33,759 bases of DNA from Bacteroidales bacterium. GTDB taxonomy: Bacteria; Bacteroidota; Bacteroidia; Bacteroidales; UBA932. Positions 1 to 6,271 of the stretch are shown piece by piece (positions within the stretch are counted from its first letter, which is position 1; each line of letters opens with the position of its first letter). The notes beneath the pieces are model-generated. The model made no database searches. It was not told the origin of the DNA and was given only the letters and a program-made list of their open reading frames with translations. A program made the position numbers and the translations under genes. The stretch spans positions 1 to 33,759 of the forward strand of contig JAKSKD010000018.1 in assembly GCA_024401925.1 (NCBI GenBank), given 5' to 3'.

Positions 1-52
1 AAGATACCGGTTCAGATCCTCGTCCCAAGGACGTGCGTCACCGGAGGCTTAC
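1..52 (-). mobile_element. Left end of an IS66-family element running out of the window
   Basis: The first 52 bases, read on the minus strand, match the left end of the second IS66-like element at 1747-1798. They share the GTAAGC terminus, the block up to CACGTCCTTG, and the inner block TGAACCGGTATCTT, while the bases between differ. The outer 22 bases (31-52) form the terminal repeat. IS66-family ends typically begin with GTAAGC. The element's genes would lie to the left, outside the window. No 8-base target duplication can be tested because the far end is not visible. Confidence 0.7.
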
Positions 53-80
53 GTTAAATCCTGCAACGATAATAATTCGA

Positions 81-1001
81 ATGTCAAAATCAATAGTTGT
101 CATAGGAAACGGGTTTGATATCAGTCTCGGATTGCCTACTTCTTATTCTTCATTAATTGATAGCGAAGAATTTGCTAATGAGCTACGACGAGGTAATCAA
201 TTATGTATATTTCTTCGCAATCGCTCAAAGGAGAATTGGCATAGCATGGAAAGAAATCTTGTAAATTATGCTGACACAAGACCAAATTACGACACATTTT
301 ACGATGACTATTTTAGATTAACTAAAGTTATTTCTGAATATTATACACGCATCGATAATTCTATCGACATTAAAGAAAGTATTGCATCGGATTTGATTAT
401 ACAGCAATATATAAAAGGGGTACACGATAAAGATAACCAGTTACTTATTTTGAACTTCAACTATACTCTTACTATAGCTAAGGTGCTGAAGAAATATATC
501 GGAAGACGATTGTACAATTTTCTATACTATTCAGATAGACTATTATCTATTATTAATTTGGCATATGAAGGAGCGCATTATTATTCTCCTTTATCTCAAG
601 TTGAAGTCGTGCATCCTCATGGGGAGTCAAACAATGTTATTTTTGGAGTTGGTGATTATGATAAAGTCGGCGATTATGTATTTCTCAAAAAATCAGCCAG
701 TAAACATTTCATTCCCTCTTTTAGAATTGAAAATCTTATGGACGCCGATTCTCTGATATTTTTTGGTTTCTCTTTTGGCAAAGCAGATCATCACTATTTT
801 GAAGAATTGTTTTCTAAATTGGTTCAGATTGGTGGAAAAAATATCACCATTTATTATTATGGAGAACGTGACAGATTAAATATTATTAGGGAGATATATG
901 CATTAACAAATGACAATTACACAGATTTCCTTGCAAAGAATAATGTGTGTTTTAAGGATTCATCCGACACTTCATATGAAGTTGTTGGGAAATTCAAATA
1001 A
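81..1001 (+). CDS. AbiH family abortive-infection protein
   Basis: A 306-residue protein with the AbiH signature. The N-terminus has GNGFDISLGLPTSY (about residues 9-22), then an NFNYT motif near residue 125, HPHG near residue 180, and FFGFSFGKADHHYF in the C-terminal third. AbiH proteins are phage-defence (abortive infection) factors whose biochemical mechanism is not well established. I chose the ATG at 81 because the family starts a few residues before GNGFD; upstream codons run back into the IS66 end. The gene is clearly more AT-rich than the core genes to the right, and it lies between two IS66 ends only 28 bases from the first. Both facts suggest acquisition by transfer. No clear promoter lies between the IS end and the ATG, so it may rely on outward transcription from the IS or be poorly expressed. 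Confidence 0.85.
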   Translation: MSKSIVVIGNGFDISLGLPTSYSSLIDSEEFANELRRGNQLCIFLRNRSKENWHSMERNLVNYADTRPNYDTFYDDYFRLTKVISEYYTRIDNSIDIKESIASDLIIQQYIKGVHDKDNQLLILNFNYTLTIAKVLKKYIGRRLYNFLYYSDRLLSIINLAYEGAHYYSPLSQVEVVHPHGESNNVIFGVGDYDKVGDYVFLKKSASKHFIPSFRIENLMDADSLIFFGFSFGKADHHYFEELFSKLVQIGGKNITIYYYGERDRLNIIREIYALTNDNYTDFLAKNNVCFKDSSDTSYEVVGKFK

Positions 1002-1121
1002 AGCCATGCGGGTTGTGTGTAGCTTTCAGCAAGCCGACCAAGGCGAATGCTCCGCAGAGGGATATTCCGGAAATAGTGGCGAAGGGGATAAAAACGAAAC
1101 TATAATCTTATTTCTGCGGTT

Positions 1122-1361
1122 ATGGCAAAGTACAAAATCATAAAAGAAGACTGGTTTGACCACGAAGATACTACCGTGGGATATTACGATTCTTTGGTGG
1201 TGGCCCAGAGGGCACTTGATGCAATAAGAGAAAAGCAAGCATCACAACCGGAGCCAAAAGATAGCTATTATTTGTACGAGATTCCACAGGACGCTCACGA
1301 GCCGATGTCGTATGCCGAATGGCTTGGGATAGAGGATTATGGATATCACGGTGCAAAATAG
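1122..1361 (+). CDS. Small hypothetical protein
   Basis: A 79-residue protein, acidic and rich in Tyr and Trp, with no signal peptide or membrane segment. It begins MAKYKIIKEDWFDHED and has a C-terminal stretch rich in Tyr, Glu and Trp. I do not recognise the family. It is supported as a gene by coding-like codon use, an AT-rich leader before the ATG, and its position just upstream of the DUF1810 gene in the same direction, with 24 bases between stop and next start. The two could be co-transcribed. The interval from 1002 to 1121 holds no other convincing gene. It does contain a short TTCCGGAA palindrome. Confidence 0.55.
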   Translation: MAKYKIIKEDWFDHEDTTVGYYDSLVVAQRALDAIREKQASQPEPKDSYYLYEIPQDAHEPMSYAEWLGIEDYGYHGAK

Positions 1362-1385
1362 CCTTGCTTATTGTATCTGACGAGT

Positions 1386-1787
1386 ATGCAATACGACCTT
1401 TCCAGATTCATTGAGGCCCAGGAGTCGGAGTGTTGGGGATATTTAATTGCCATTCGCGAAATAAAGAATGGTAGGAAGGAATCCCATTGGATATGGTACA
1501 TATTTCCACAGTTCCGGGAGTTTGGCCATAGCAGTATGGCCGTGCATTATGGGCTCGCAGATGTAAATGAAGCCAGGGAGTATCTGTCTCATCCTGTCCT
1601 TGGCTACAGACTGCGGGAAATCAGCAATGCGTTGCTGGAGCATTCCGGGAAAGACATCGTTGATATTTTGGGAGATCTCGATGCAAAGAAGACGCGTTCG
1701 TGTATGACGCTGTTTGATTACCTGTCACCGAATGATGTATTCGGGAGTAAGCCCCCGGTGAGGCACGTCCTTGCGGTCGAGCTTTGA
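1386..1787 (+). pseudogene. DUF1810 family protein, 3' end replaced by IS66 sequence
   Basis: The first 120 or so residues match DUF1810: YDLSRFIEAQE near the start, then SHWIWYIFPQF, LSHPVLGYRLRE, and KTRSCMTLFDYLSPNDVF. Members of the family are about 140 residues and have no established function. Here the family sequence stops at NDVFG, exactly where the IS66-type terminal repeat begins at 1747. The last 13 codons, ending VRHVLAVEL, are translated from the insertion element. About 20 native residues, including the conserved C-terminus, are therefore missing. The start at 1386 is chosen because the family begins with this motif; a TTG lies upstream at 1371. The product may still fold, but I treat the gene as disrupted. 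Confidence 0.8.
1747..1768 (+). repeat. IS66 terminal inverted repeat, left
   Basis: This repeat pairs with 2263-2284 with one mismatch, at the eighth base. The same repeat appears inverted at 31-52, also with one difference from the 2263-2284 copy. The repeat itself can fold: GCCTC/GAGGC in the canonical copy, with two unpaired A residues after CGT. Confidence 0.85.
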
Positions 1788-1800
1788 ACCGGTATCTTTG
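1771..1800 (+). promoter_or_regulatory. Putative Bacteroidota promoter for IS66 tnpA
   Basis: TATCTTTG at 1793-1800 is a perfect TAnnTTTG -7 box. A weaker TTG at 1771-1773 lies 19 bases upstream as the -33 element. Transcription would start near 1807, giving a short A-rich leader before the tnpA ATG at 1824. The -7 sequence is shared, as far as the window edge allows, with the left end at position 1. Confidence 0.5.
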
Positions 1801-1823
1801 TCGACAAAAATAGCGAAAATACT

Positions 1824-2198
1824 ATGATGTCGAAAGAAGAAGTGGCAGAAATCATGACGTACTGCAAGGAGAAAGGGATCTCCTACAAGTCAAGGCTCGC
1901 CGAGCTTGGCATCCCGGAATGGAGGTTCTTTGACAGTAAGGCACGTTACGCAAAGCAGCAGGCAGAATCTCCGTCTTCGAACGGCGAGTTCCTTCAGCTG
2001 ACCTCCGGCGGAGCGTTTGTTCCGATGCCTTCGTTTGCGGCAACCACAGGCCGGGGCTTCTCAAAGAAAAAGGAGCAGTCGCAGAAGATGATGAGCATTG
2101 AGCTTCGGACTCCGAACGGAACGATGATGCGAATCCAGGGCGAGATGACCCTCCAGTATATCCAGGCGATAATCCAAGCATCGAGCGGCCGTGTTTAG
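1824..2198 (+). CDS. tnpA: IS66 family accessory protein TnpA
   Basis: A 124-residue protein with the layout of Bacteroidota IS66 TnpA. The N-terminal half is helical and binding-like (KEEVAEIMTYCKEKG, then SYKSRLAELGIPEWRFFDSKA). A low-complexity linker follows, and then a C-terminal beta region containing IELRTPNGTMMRIQG and ending near YIQAIIQASSGR. TnpA is an accessory protein required with TnpB and the TnpC transposase for IS66 movement; the exact role is not settled. An ATG at 1827 is an alternative start. Its stop overlaps the presumed GTG start of tnpB at 2191, a typical IS66 coupling. The gene looks intact although the rest of the element is deleted. Confidence 0.8.
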   Translation: MMSKEEVAEIMTYCKEKGISYKSRLAELGIPEWRFFDSKARYAKQQAESPSSNGEFLQLTSGGAFVPMPSFAATTGRGFSKKKEQSQKMMSIELRTPNGTMMRIQGEMTLQYIQAIIQASSGRV

Positions 2199-2262
2199 TC
2201 TGAACGACAGCATGCGGTATATGTGGTACACCCAGCCGACCGACATGCGCAAGAGCTACAAC
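2191..2262 (+). pseudogene. tnpB: IS66 tnpB, 5' fragment
   Basis: Reading from the GTG at 2191 gives FSLNDSMRYMWYTQPTDMRK then SYNT, the conserved N-terminus of IS66 TnpB (family: Met-Phe-x-Leu, followed later by PTDMRK). After about 24 codons the sequence enters the right terminal repeat. The frame then continues to a stop at 2308-2310 through non-homologous codons. Roughly 90 residues of TnpB and the whole tnpC gene are missing. The fragment overlaps the tnpA stop by eight bases. Confidence 0.8.
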
Positions 2263-2284
2263 ACGTGCCTCACCGGAGGCTTAC
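2263..2284 (-). repeat. IS66 terminal inverted repeat, right
   Basis: This is the right partner of the 1747-1768 repeat, ending GGAGGCTTAC. It abuts tnpB codon 24, so the interior of the element was lost up to this repeat. Confidence 0.85.
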
Positions 2285-2470
2285 GATGCATCACGGAGCC
2301 ACCAAATTGAAAGGGCGCTTTCTGATATAGTAAAATCATCTGACGATGAGTGTACTATGGCAGTTCAAATGATAAAAGTATTGCAAGAAATGCTGCCTTC
2401 ATTCTTGCTTATGGCAAACGATGGAGCATTAAGATCGAAGTTTGAAAAGAAAGGGTTTACATTCAGGTAA
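2285..2470 (+). pseudogene. 3' remnant of an unrecognised gene
   Basis: An open frame of 61 codons starts exactly at the outer edge of the IS66 right repeat and ends with TAA at 2468-2470. The peptide begins DASRSHQIERALSDIVK and ends KKGFTFR. It is hydrophilic and helix-like with normal composition, as expected for the tail of a real protein. Its natural start is missing, so it is probably the downstream part of a gene truncated by the IS66 event. It does not complete the DUF1810 gene: DUF1810 tails look different. I cannot name the family. Confidence 0.5.
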
Positions 2471-2698
2471 TAGGGGAGAGCTGCATTATTGATTGGAAGA
2501 TAGGCTGTTTATTTCTGCAGAATCTCTGTTTGGGCGCAAGCCCCGTGGACTGTAGATTCGAAGTAGCCAATTGCGGGCAATCGTGGTACATAAATAGCTG
2601 CCATTCATCGACTTATTAACCGATACCCCTCCGGTTTCTGGTTGGGTATTAATTGTTAATTGATTGATTTTTAAAATGTTGCTCTCCACTGAAGAAAA

Positions 2699-2758
2699 CT
2701 TGCGCAAAACGCAAGGAGCCACATTCGCCTAGAATGTCTACCGATTGTCTTTAGACAA
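2699..2758. repeat. Three consecutive short inverted repeats
   Basis: Stems are CTTGCG/CGCAAG (2699-2715, loop 5), ACATTC/GAATGT (2721-2737, loop 5) and TTGTCT/AGACAA (2745-2758, loop 2). They are spaced about 22-24 bases apart. They could be protein-binding sites, a structured RNA, or the worn end of a mobile element; the sequence alone does not decide. Confidence 0.5.
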
Positions 2759-2903
2759 GACATTCCAGTTATTCATCGGCAACTCGTCATTTGTGGTAAT
2801 ATGGCCAATGTCATTCTCTGATGAAATGACAGAATGCCCTCATACGCCTCAATCAAGAATCATTTTGCAAAGATAAAATTATTCACTACATTAGCATCGA
2901 AAT

Positions 2904-2940
2904 CCCCGGATGTCCTTGAGTAATCAAACATTCGGGGTTT
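2904..2940 (+). terminator. Stem-loop upstream of xseA, possible terminator
   Basis: CCCCGGATGT at 2904-2913 pairs with ACATTCGGGG at 2928-2937 (10 bp, one G-T pair, 14-base loop) and is followed by TTT. It lies upstream of the xseA promoter, so it could end transcription arriving from the accessory region. The T run is short, so a terminator role is uncertain. Confidence 0.4.
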
Positions 2941-2986
2941 AGTCTTTTCATGGGAAAAATACATCCAAATAATTCCAGCAAATTAG

Positions 2987-2994
2987 TAAATTTG
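2987..2994 (+). promoter_or_regulatory. -7 promoter element for the xseA operon
   Basis: TAAATTTG fits the Bacteroidota TAnnTTTG -7 box. The matching -33 element is weak. Transcription would start near 3001, which rules out the ATG at 2950 and supports a start at 3016 for xseA. Confidence 0.5.
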
Positions 2995-3015
2995 TATGAT
3001 TGCTGGAGAATGTTT

Positions 3016-4125
3016 ATGGAAAAGGAATTTATAGATCTGCTGACGTTGCAGACCATGCTTCAGGAGGGCGTGGAGGAAATATTCCCCGAAAGGATTTGGG
3101 TGAGGGCCGAGGTCAGTTCCATCGGCAGGAAGTCCAATGGCCATTGCTACCTCGAGCTTTCCCAGACGGAGGATGGAACCACAGTGGCCAAGGCAAAGGC
3201 CGTCATATGGAGATCCCGCTATCAGGAGATTGCCGGTGCTTTTGAAAATGCAACCGGGGCTATGCTCCGGGAGGGTATTTCCCTGCTTGCGAAGGTTCAG
3301 GTCTCATACAGCGTTCTTTATGGACTGACTCTGACCATTGACGAGATAGAGCCTGAATTTACAATTGGAGTGAAAGAACTCGAGAGGCGCAGGACAATCG
3401 AAAAGCTGAAAGCGGAAGGACTTCTGGAGAAACAGCAGGAACTGGAACTCCCGGATCTGCCTTATGCTCTTGCCGTCATCTCGGCGAAGGATGCGGCCGG
3501 ATATGGGGATTTCAGGCGGCATCTGCTTGAGAATGAGTATGGTTTTGCCTTCAGGGTGGACCTGTTCGAAGCTACGATGCAGGGTGTGACCGCTCCGGAA
3601 TCCATCGTTGACGCTCTTGATGAAATCGAGGCTTCGGGAACCGGATATGATGCTGTGCTGATTATGCGCGGAGGCGGCTCGAATCTTGATATGGATTGCT
3701 TTGATGATTACGGCCTTGCGTTCAGGATAGCTAATTGCTGTCTGCCTGTATTCACCGCCATCGGACACGACAGGGATCATCATGTGGCCGATATGGTGGC
3801 GTTCCGTTCGGTAAAGACTCCGACTGCACTGGCAGATGCTTTCATTGAGTGCTATATGGCTGAGGATGAAAGGATAGGAAGTTATGCAACGAGGCTCCGC
3901 CTGGCTTTTGCCGGAAAAATCAATGCGATGGAATCCCGTGTGGAACTGCTCTGTTCCAGAATCAAGGCTGCGGACCCGAGGAATATCCTTACGCGCGGAT
4001 ATGCGCTTGCAGTGGATGCGAAGGGCGTGGTGCTCAAAAGCGTGAAAGGGGTAAATGCGGGTGACAAAGTGGATGTGATGTTCGCGGATGGAAAATTGAA
4101 TTGTACGGTAAATGGAAAAGTTTGA
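3016..4125 (+). CDS. xseA: Exodeoxyribonuclease VII large subunit
   Basis: A 369-residue cytoplasmic nuclease subunit that, with XseB, degrades single-stranded DNA to oligonucleotides during repair. The N-terminal OB-fold (about residues 10-100) contains IWVRAEVSSI and GHCYLELSQ. The catalytic domain follows, with the conserved RGGGSNLDMDCFDDYGLA, a TAIGHDRDHHVADMVA block and KTPTALAD. The start at 3016 (MEKEFIDLL) lies about 15 bases after the predicted transcription start. An upstream in-frame ATG at 2950 precedes the promoter, and one at 3010 is possible. The C-terminal coiled-coil region is shorter than in proteobacterial XseA, as is usual in Bacteroidota. It heads a nine-gene run and overlaps xseB by 14 bases, which matches the need for coordinated subunits. 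Confidence 0.93.
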   Translation: MEKEFIDLLTLQTMLQEGVEEIFPERIWVRAEVSSIGRKSNGHCYLELSQTEDGTTVAKAKAVIWRSRYQEIAGAFENATGAMLREGISLLAKVQVSYSVLYGLTLTIDEIEPEFTIGVKELERRRTIEKLKAEGLLEKQQELELPDLPYALAVISAKDAAGYGDFRRHLLENEYGFAFRVDLFEATMQGVTAPESIVDALDEIEASGTGYDAVLIMRGGGSNLDMDCFDDYGLAFRIANCCLPVFTAIGHDRDHHVADMVAFRSVKTPTALADAFIECYMAEDERIGSYATRLRLAFAGKINAMESRVELLCSRIKAADPRNILTRGYALAVDAKGVVLKSVKGVNAGDKVDVMFADGKLNCTVNGKV

Positions 4126-4297
4126 TTATACAAAAGCTATTGCAACTCTCGAAGAGATTGCCCTTAAGGTGGAAGACCCTTCCACCGGAGTCGAAGATAT
4201 AGACAAATATATCAGTCAGACTGAGGAACTGGTTGAGAAATGCCGGGCCTATCTGAGGACCGTTAGGGAAAAAGTCGATACAATAGACAGGAAGTGA
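4112..4297 (+). CDS. xseB: Exodeoxyribonuclease VII small subunit
   Basis: A 61-residue, helical, acidic protein typical in size for XseB. It starts MEKFDYTKAIATLEEIALKVE, with the family pattern of an early Tyr/Phe and Leu-Glu-x-Ile, followed by IDKYISQTEELVEKCRAYL. Several small subunits bind the XseA coiled coil to form active exonuclease VII. The start lies inside the end of xseA (14-base overlap), so translation is probably coupled. The stop is one base before the glgB ATG, so DNA-repair and glycogen genes share one transcript. Confidence 0.88.
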   Translation: MEKFDYTKAIATLEEIALKVEDPSTGVEDIDKYISQTEELVEKCRAYLRTVREKVDTIDRK

Positions 4298-4298
4298 T

Positions 4299-6263
4299 AT
4301 GAAGAAGATATACGAAACTGACCCGTGGCTGGCTCCGTATGAAAAGGCCATAGAGAAGAGAAGTGCCGATATCCTCAGCACGCGCGACCATATCTGCGGA
4401 AAGAGGAAGGTGTCCGATGTCTCCAACAACCATTTGTACTACGGGCTTCACCGTGATGCTGACGGATGGGTGTTCAGGGAGTGGGCGCCCAATGCGACAA
4501 AAGTGTATCTGACGGGAGATTTCAATAATTGGAAGAGGACCGGCGCCTTCCTCCTTTCGCCTGTCGGGAACGGGAACTGGGAGATACATCTTCCGGAAAT
4601 GTTCCTGCACCACGGGGATCTTTACAAACTATATATGGAGTGGCCCGGGGGTGGCGGGGAAAGGATACCTGCATATGTGACCAGGGCTGTCCAGGACCTT
4701 CAGACCAAGGCCTTTGCCGCACAGGTCTGGGACCCTCAGGATAAGTACGAATGGAAGGCTTCCCGCCCTGCCCGGATTGATAATCCGCTTATCTATGAAT
4801 GCCATATCGGAATGAGTTCCGAGGAGGAGAAGGTGGCTTCATTTGAGGATTTCCGCAGGGATGTCCTGCCGCGTGTAGCCCGTCTGGGATATAATGTAAT
4901 ACAGATAATGGCCCTTCAGGAGCATCCGTATTATGGCTCATTCGGGTATCAGGTGTCCAATTTCTTTGCTCTCAGTTCACGCTTCGGCACTCCGGAGGAA
5001 TTCAAGGCCCTCGTGGACGAGGCACATTCTCTGGGGATTGCAGTAATTATGGATATTGTCCATTCGCACAGCGTGGACAATGAGGCCGAAGGCTTGAGTA
5101 TGTTCGACGGCAGGGAGGATTTGTATTTCTTCTACGGGCCTCAGGGTCGGCATCCGGCGTGGGGCTCAAGATGTTTTGATTATGGCAAGGACGAGACCCG
5201 CTTCTTTCTGCTTTCCAACTGTAAGTACTGGATGGAGGAATATATGCTGGATGGATTCCGTTTCGACGGCGTCACGAGTATGCTGTACTGGGACCACGGT
5301 CTGGGGAAGGACTTCGGAGACTATTCGCTGTATTTCAATGAAGGCGTTGATGAGGATGCAGTCATATATCTGGCCCTTGCAAACATGCTCGTCCGCGAGA
5401 TATTCCCTGATACCATCACGATTGCTGAGGATGTCAGCGGAATGCCGGGTCTGGCCGCACCGTTCGAGGCCGGAGGAATCGGTTTCGGCTACCGTATGGC
5501 GATGGGCATTGCCGACCACTGGATAAAGTGGATCAAGGAGAAGAAGGACGAGGAGTGGAGTCCGGGGGAAATCTGGTGGGAACTGACAAACAAAAGGGCA
5601 GATGAAAGGACCGTCAGCTATGCGGAATGTCACGACCAGGCCCTTGTGGGCGACAAGACAATAATTTTCCGTCTGATAGACAAGGAAATGTATTTCGCAA
5701 TGAACAGGAGCTCCGAAAATCTTCTTGTGGACAGAGGCGTGGCTCTGCATAAACTTATCCGCCTTGCTACTGCAGCTACGGCTGGTGACGGGTATCTGAC
5801 ATTCATGGGCAATGAGTTCGGGCACCCGGAGTGGATAGATTTTCCGCGCGAAGGGAATGGATGGTCATACAAATATGCCAGGAGGCAATGGTCTCTTGCC
5901 GACAATCCTTTGCTCAGATACGGCTGCCTTGAGGCATTTGACGCACGGATGATACGCTACATCAAGGAAGAAGGGATTCTTGAGGGAAGGCCGGAGCTGC
6001 TTGTTGCAGATGAAGAAAAGAAAATTTTGATTCTCAAGCGAATAAATAGTATATTTGCATTCAATTTCAATCCTGATTCTTCCTTTGAGAATTATGGATT
6101 TGTCGCTCCTGAGGGCGAGTATTGTGTAGCACTGACCACGGATGAGAAGGAATTTGACGGCTTTTCTCGGCTCGAGGTTGGTGAGTCTCATTTTGTTACT
6201 GACGGCAAGCTGATGCTTTACCTGCCGAGCAGAGTGGGAATAATATTGAAAAAGAAAAATTGA
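4299..6263 (+). CDS. glgB: 1,4-alpha-glucan branching enzyme (GH13)
   Basis: A 654-residue cytosolic enzyme that makes alpha-1,6 branches in glycogen. A CBM48-type domain occupies about residues 30-170 (HRDADGWVFREWAPNA, VYLTGDFNNW). The GH13 barrel follows, with catalytic Asp323 in DGFRFDG, Glu377 in TIAEDVSG and transition-state Asp446 in AECHDQ. A C-terminal beta domain ends near residue 650. Length and motifs such as LIYECHIGMS and FGYQVSNFFA fit the eukaryote-like branching enzymes (GH13_8) common in Bacteroidota, rather than the E. coli type with its extra N-terminal module. It lies one base after xseB and eight bases before the debranching gene. Confidence 0.93.
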   Translation: MKKIYETDPWLAPYEKAIEKRSADILSTRDHICGKRKVSDVSNNHLYYGLHRDADGWVFREWAPNATKVYLTGDFNNWKRTGAFLLSPVGNGNWEIHLPEMFLHHGDLYKLYMEWPGGGGERIPAYVTRAVQDLQTKAFAAQVWDPQDKYEWKASRPARIDNPLIYECHIGMSSEEEKVASFEDFRRDVLPRVARLGYNVIQIMALQEHPYYGSFGYQVSNFFALSSRFGTPEEFKALVDEAHSLGIAVIMDIVHSHSVDNEAEGLSMFDGREDLYFFYGPQGRHPAWGSRCFDYGKDETRFFLLSNCKYWMEEYMLDGFRFDGVTSMLYWDHGLGKDFGDYSLYFNEGVDEDAVIYLALANMLVREIFPDTITIAEDVSGMPGLAAPFEAGGIGFGYRMAMGIADHWIKWIKEKKDEEWSPGEIWWELTNKRADERTVSYAECHDQALVGDKTIIFRLIDKEMYFAMNRSSENLLVDRGVALHKLIRLATAATAGDGYLTFMGNEFGHPEWIDFPREGNGWSYKYARRQWSLADNPLLRYGCLEAFDARMIRYIKEEGILEGRPELLVADEEKKILILKRINSIFAFNFNPDSSFENYGFVAPEGEYCVALTTDEKEFDGFSRLEVGESHFVTDGKLMLYLPSRVGIILKKKN

Positions 6264-6271
6264 TTTAGTCT

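Larger units (their letters stand above)
1747..2284 (+). mobile_element. Internally deleted IS66-family insertion element
   Basis: A 538-base element bounded by 22-base inverted repeats that differ at one position, starting GTAAGC and ending GCTTAC. It carries a promoter-like left end, an intact tnpA, and the first 24 codons of tnpB. The right terminal repeat follows directly. Most of tnpB and all of the tnpC transposase are gone, so the element cannot move by itself but could be mobilised in trans. The eight bases on each side (ATTCGGGA and GATGCATC) do not match. There is thus no target duplication, which points to deletion or recombination rather than simple insertion at this site. Confidence 0.85.
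2471..2986. other. Non-coding interval with several hairpins
   Basis: About 500 bases between the accessory region and xseA with no convincing gene. A 78-codon minus-strand frame (2486-2722) exists, but it lacks a recognisable family and spans several inverted repeats, so I do not call it. Hairpins seen: ATTGC/GCAAT at 2570-2581, ATACCC/GGGTAT at 2623-2649, three in a row at 2699-2758, and a 10-bp stem at 2904-2937. Confidence 0.6.

Noticed and set aside
31-1768. Inverted repeats flanking small genes, resembling integron attC sites or a cassette array
   Set aside because: The repeats begin with GTAAGC, are paired with IS66 tnpA/tnpB sequence, and lack the GTTRRRY core of attC sites. IS66 ends explain them better.
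2486-2722. Minus-strand open frame of 78 codons
   Set aside because: No recognisable family, and it spans several inverted repeats in a region otherwise without coding signal. I treat it as chance, although a dispersed-repeat origin is possible.
2950-3015. Longer N-terminus for XseA from the ATG at 2950
   Set aside because: The -7 box at 2987-2994 lies inside this extension and the extra residues have no counterpart in the family.
5166-5825. Long minus-strand frame inside glgB
   Set aside because: It is a shadow of the GH13 coding sequence: no family match, and the plus-strand frame carries all catalytic motifs.
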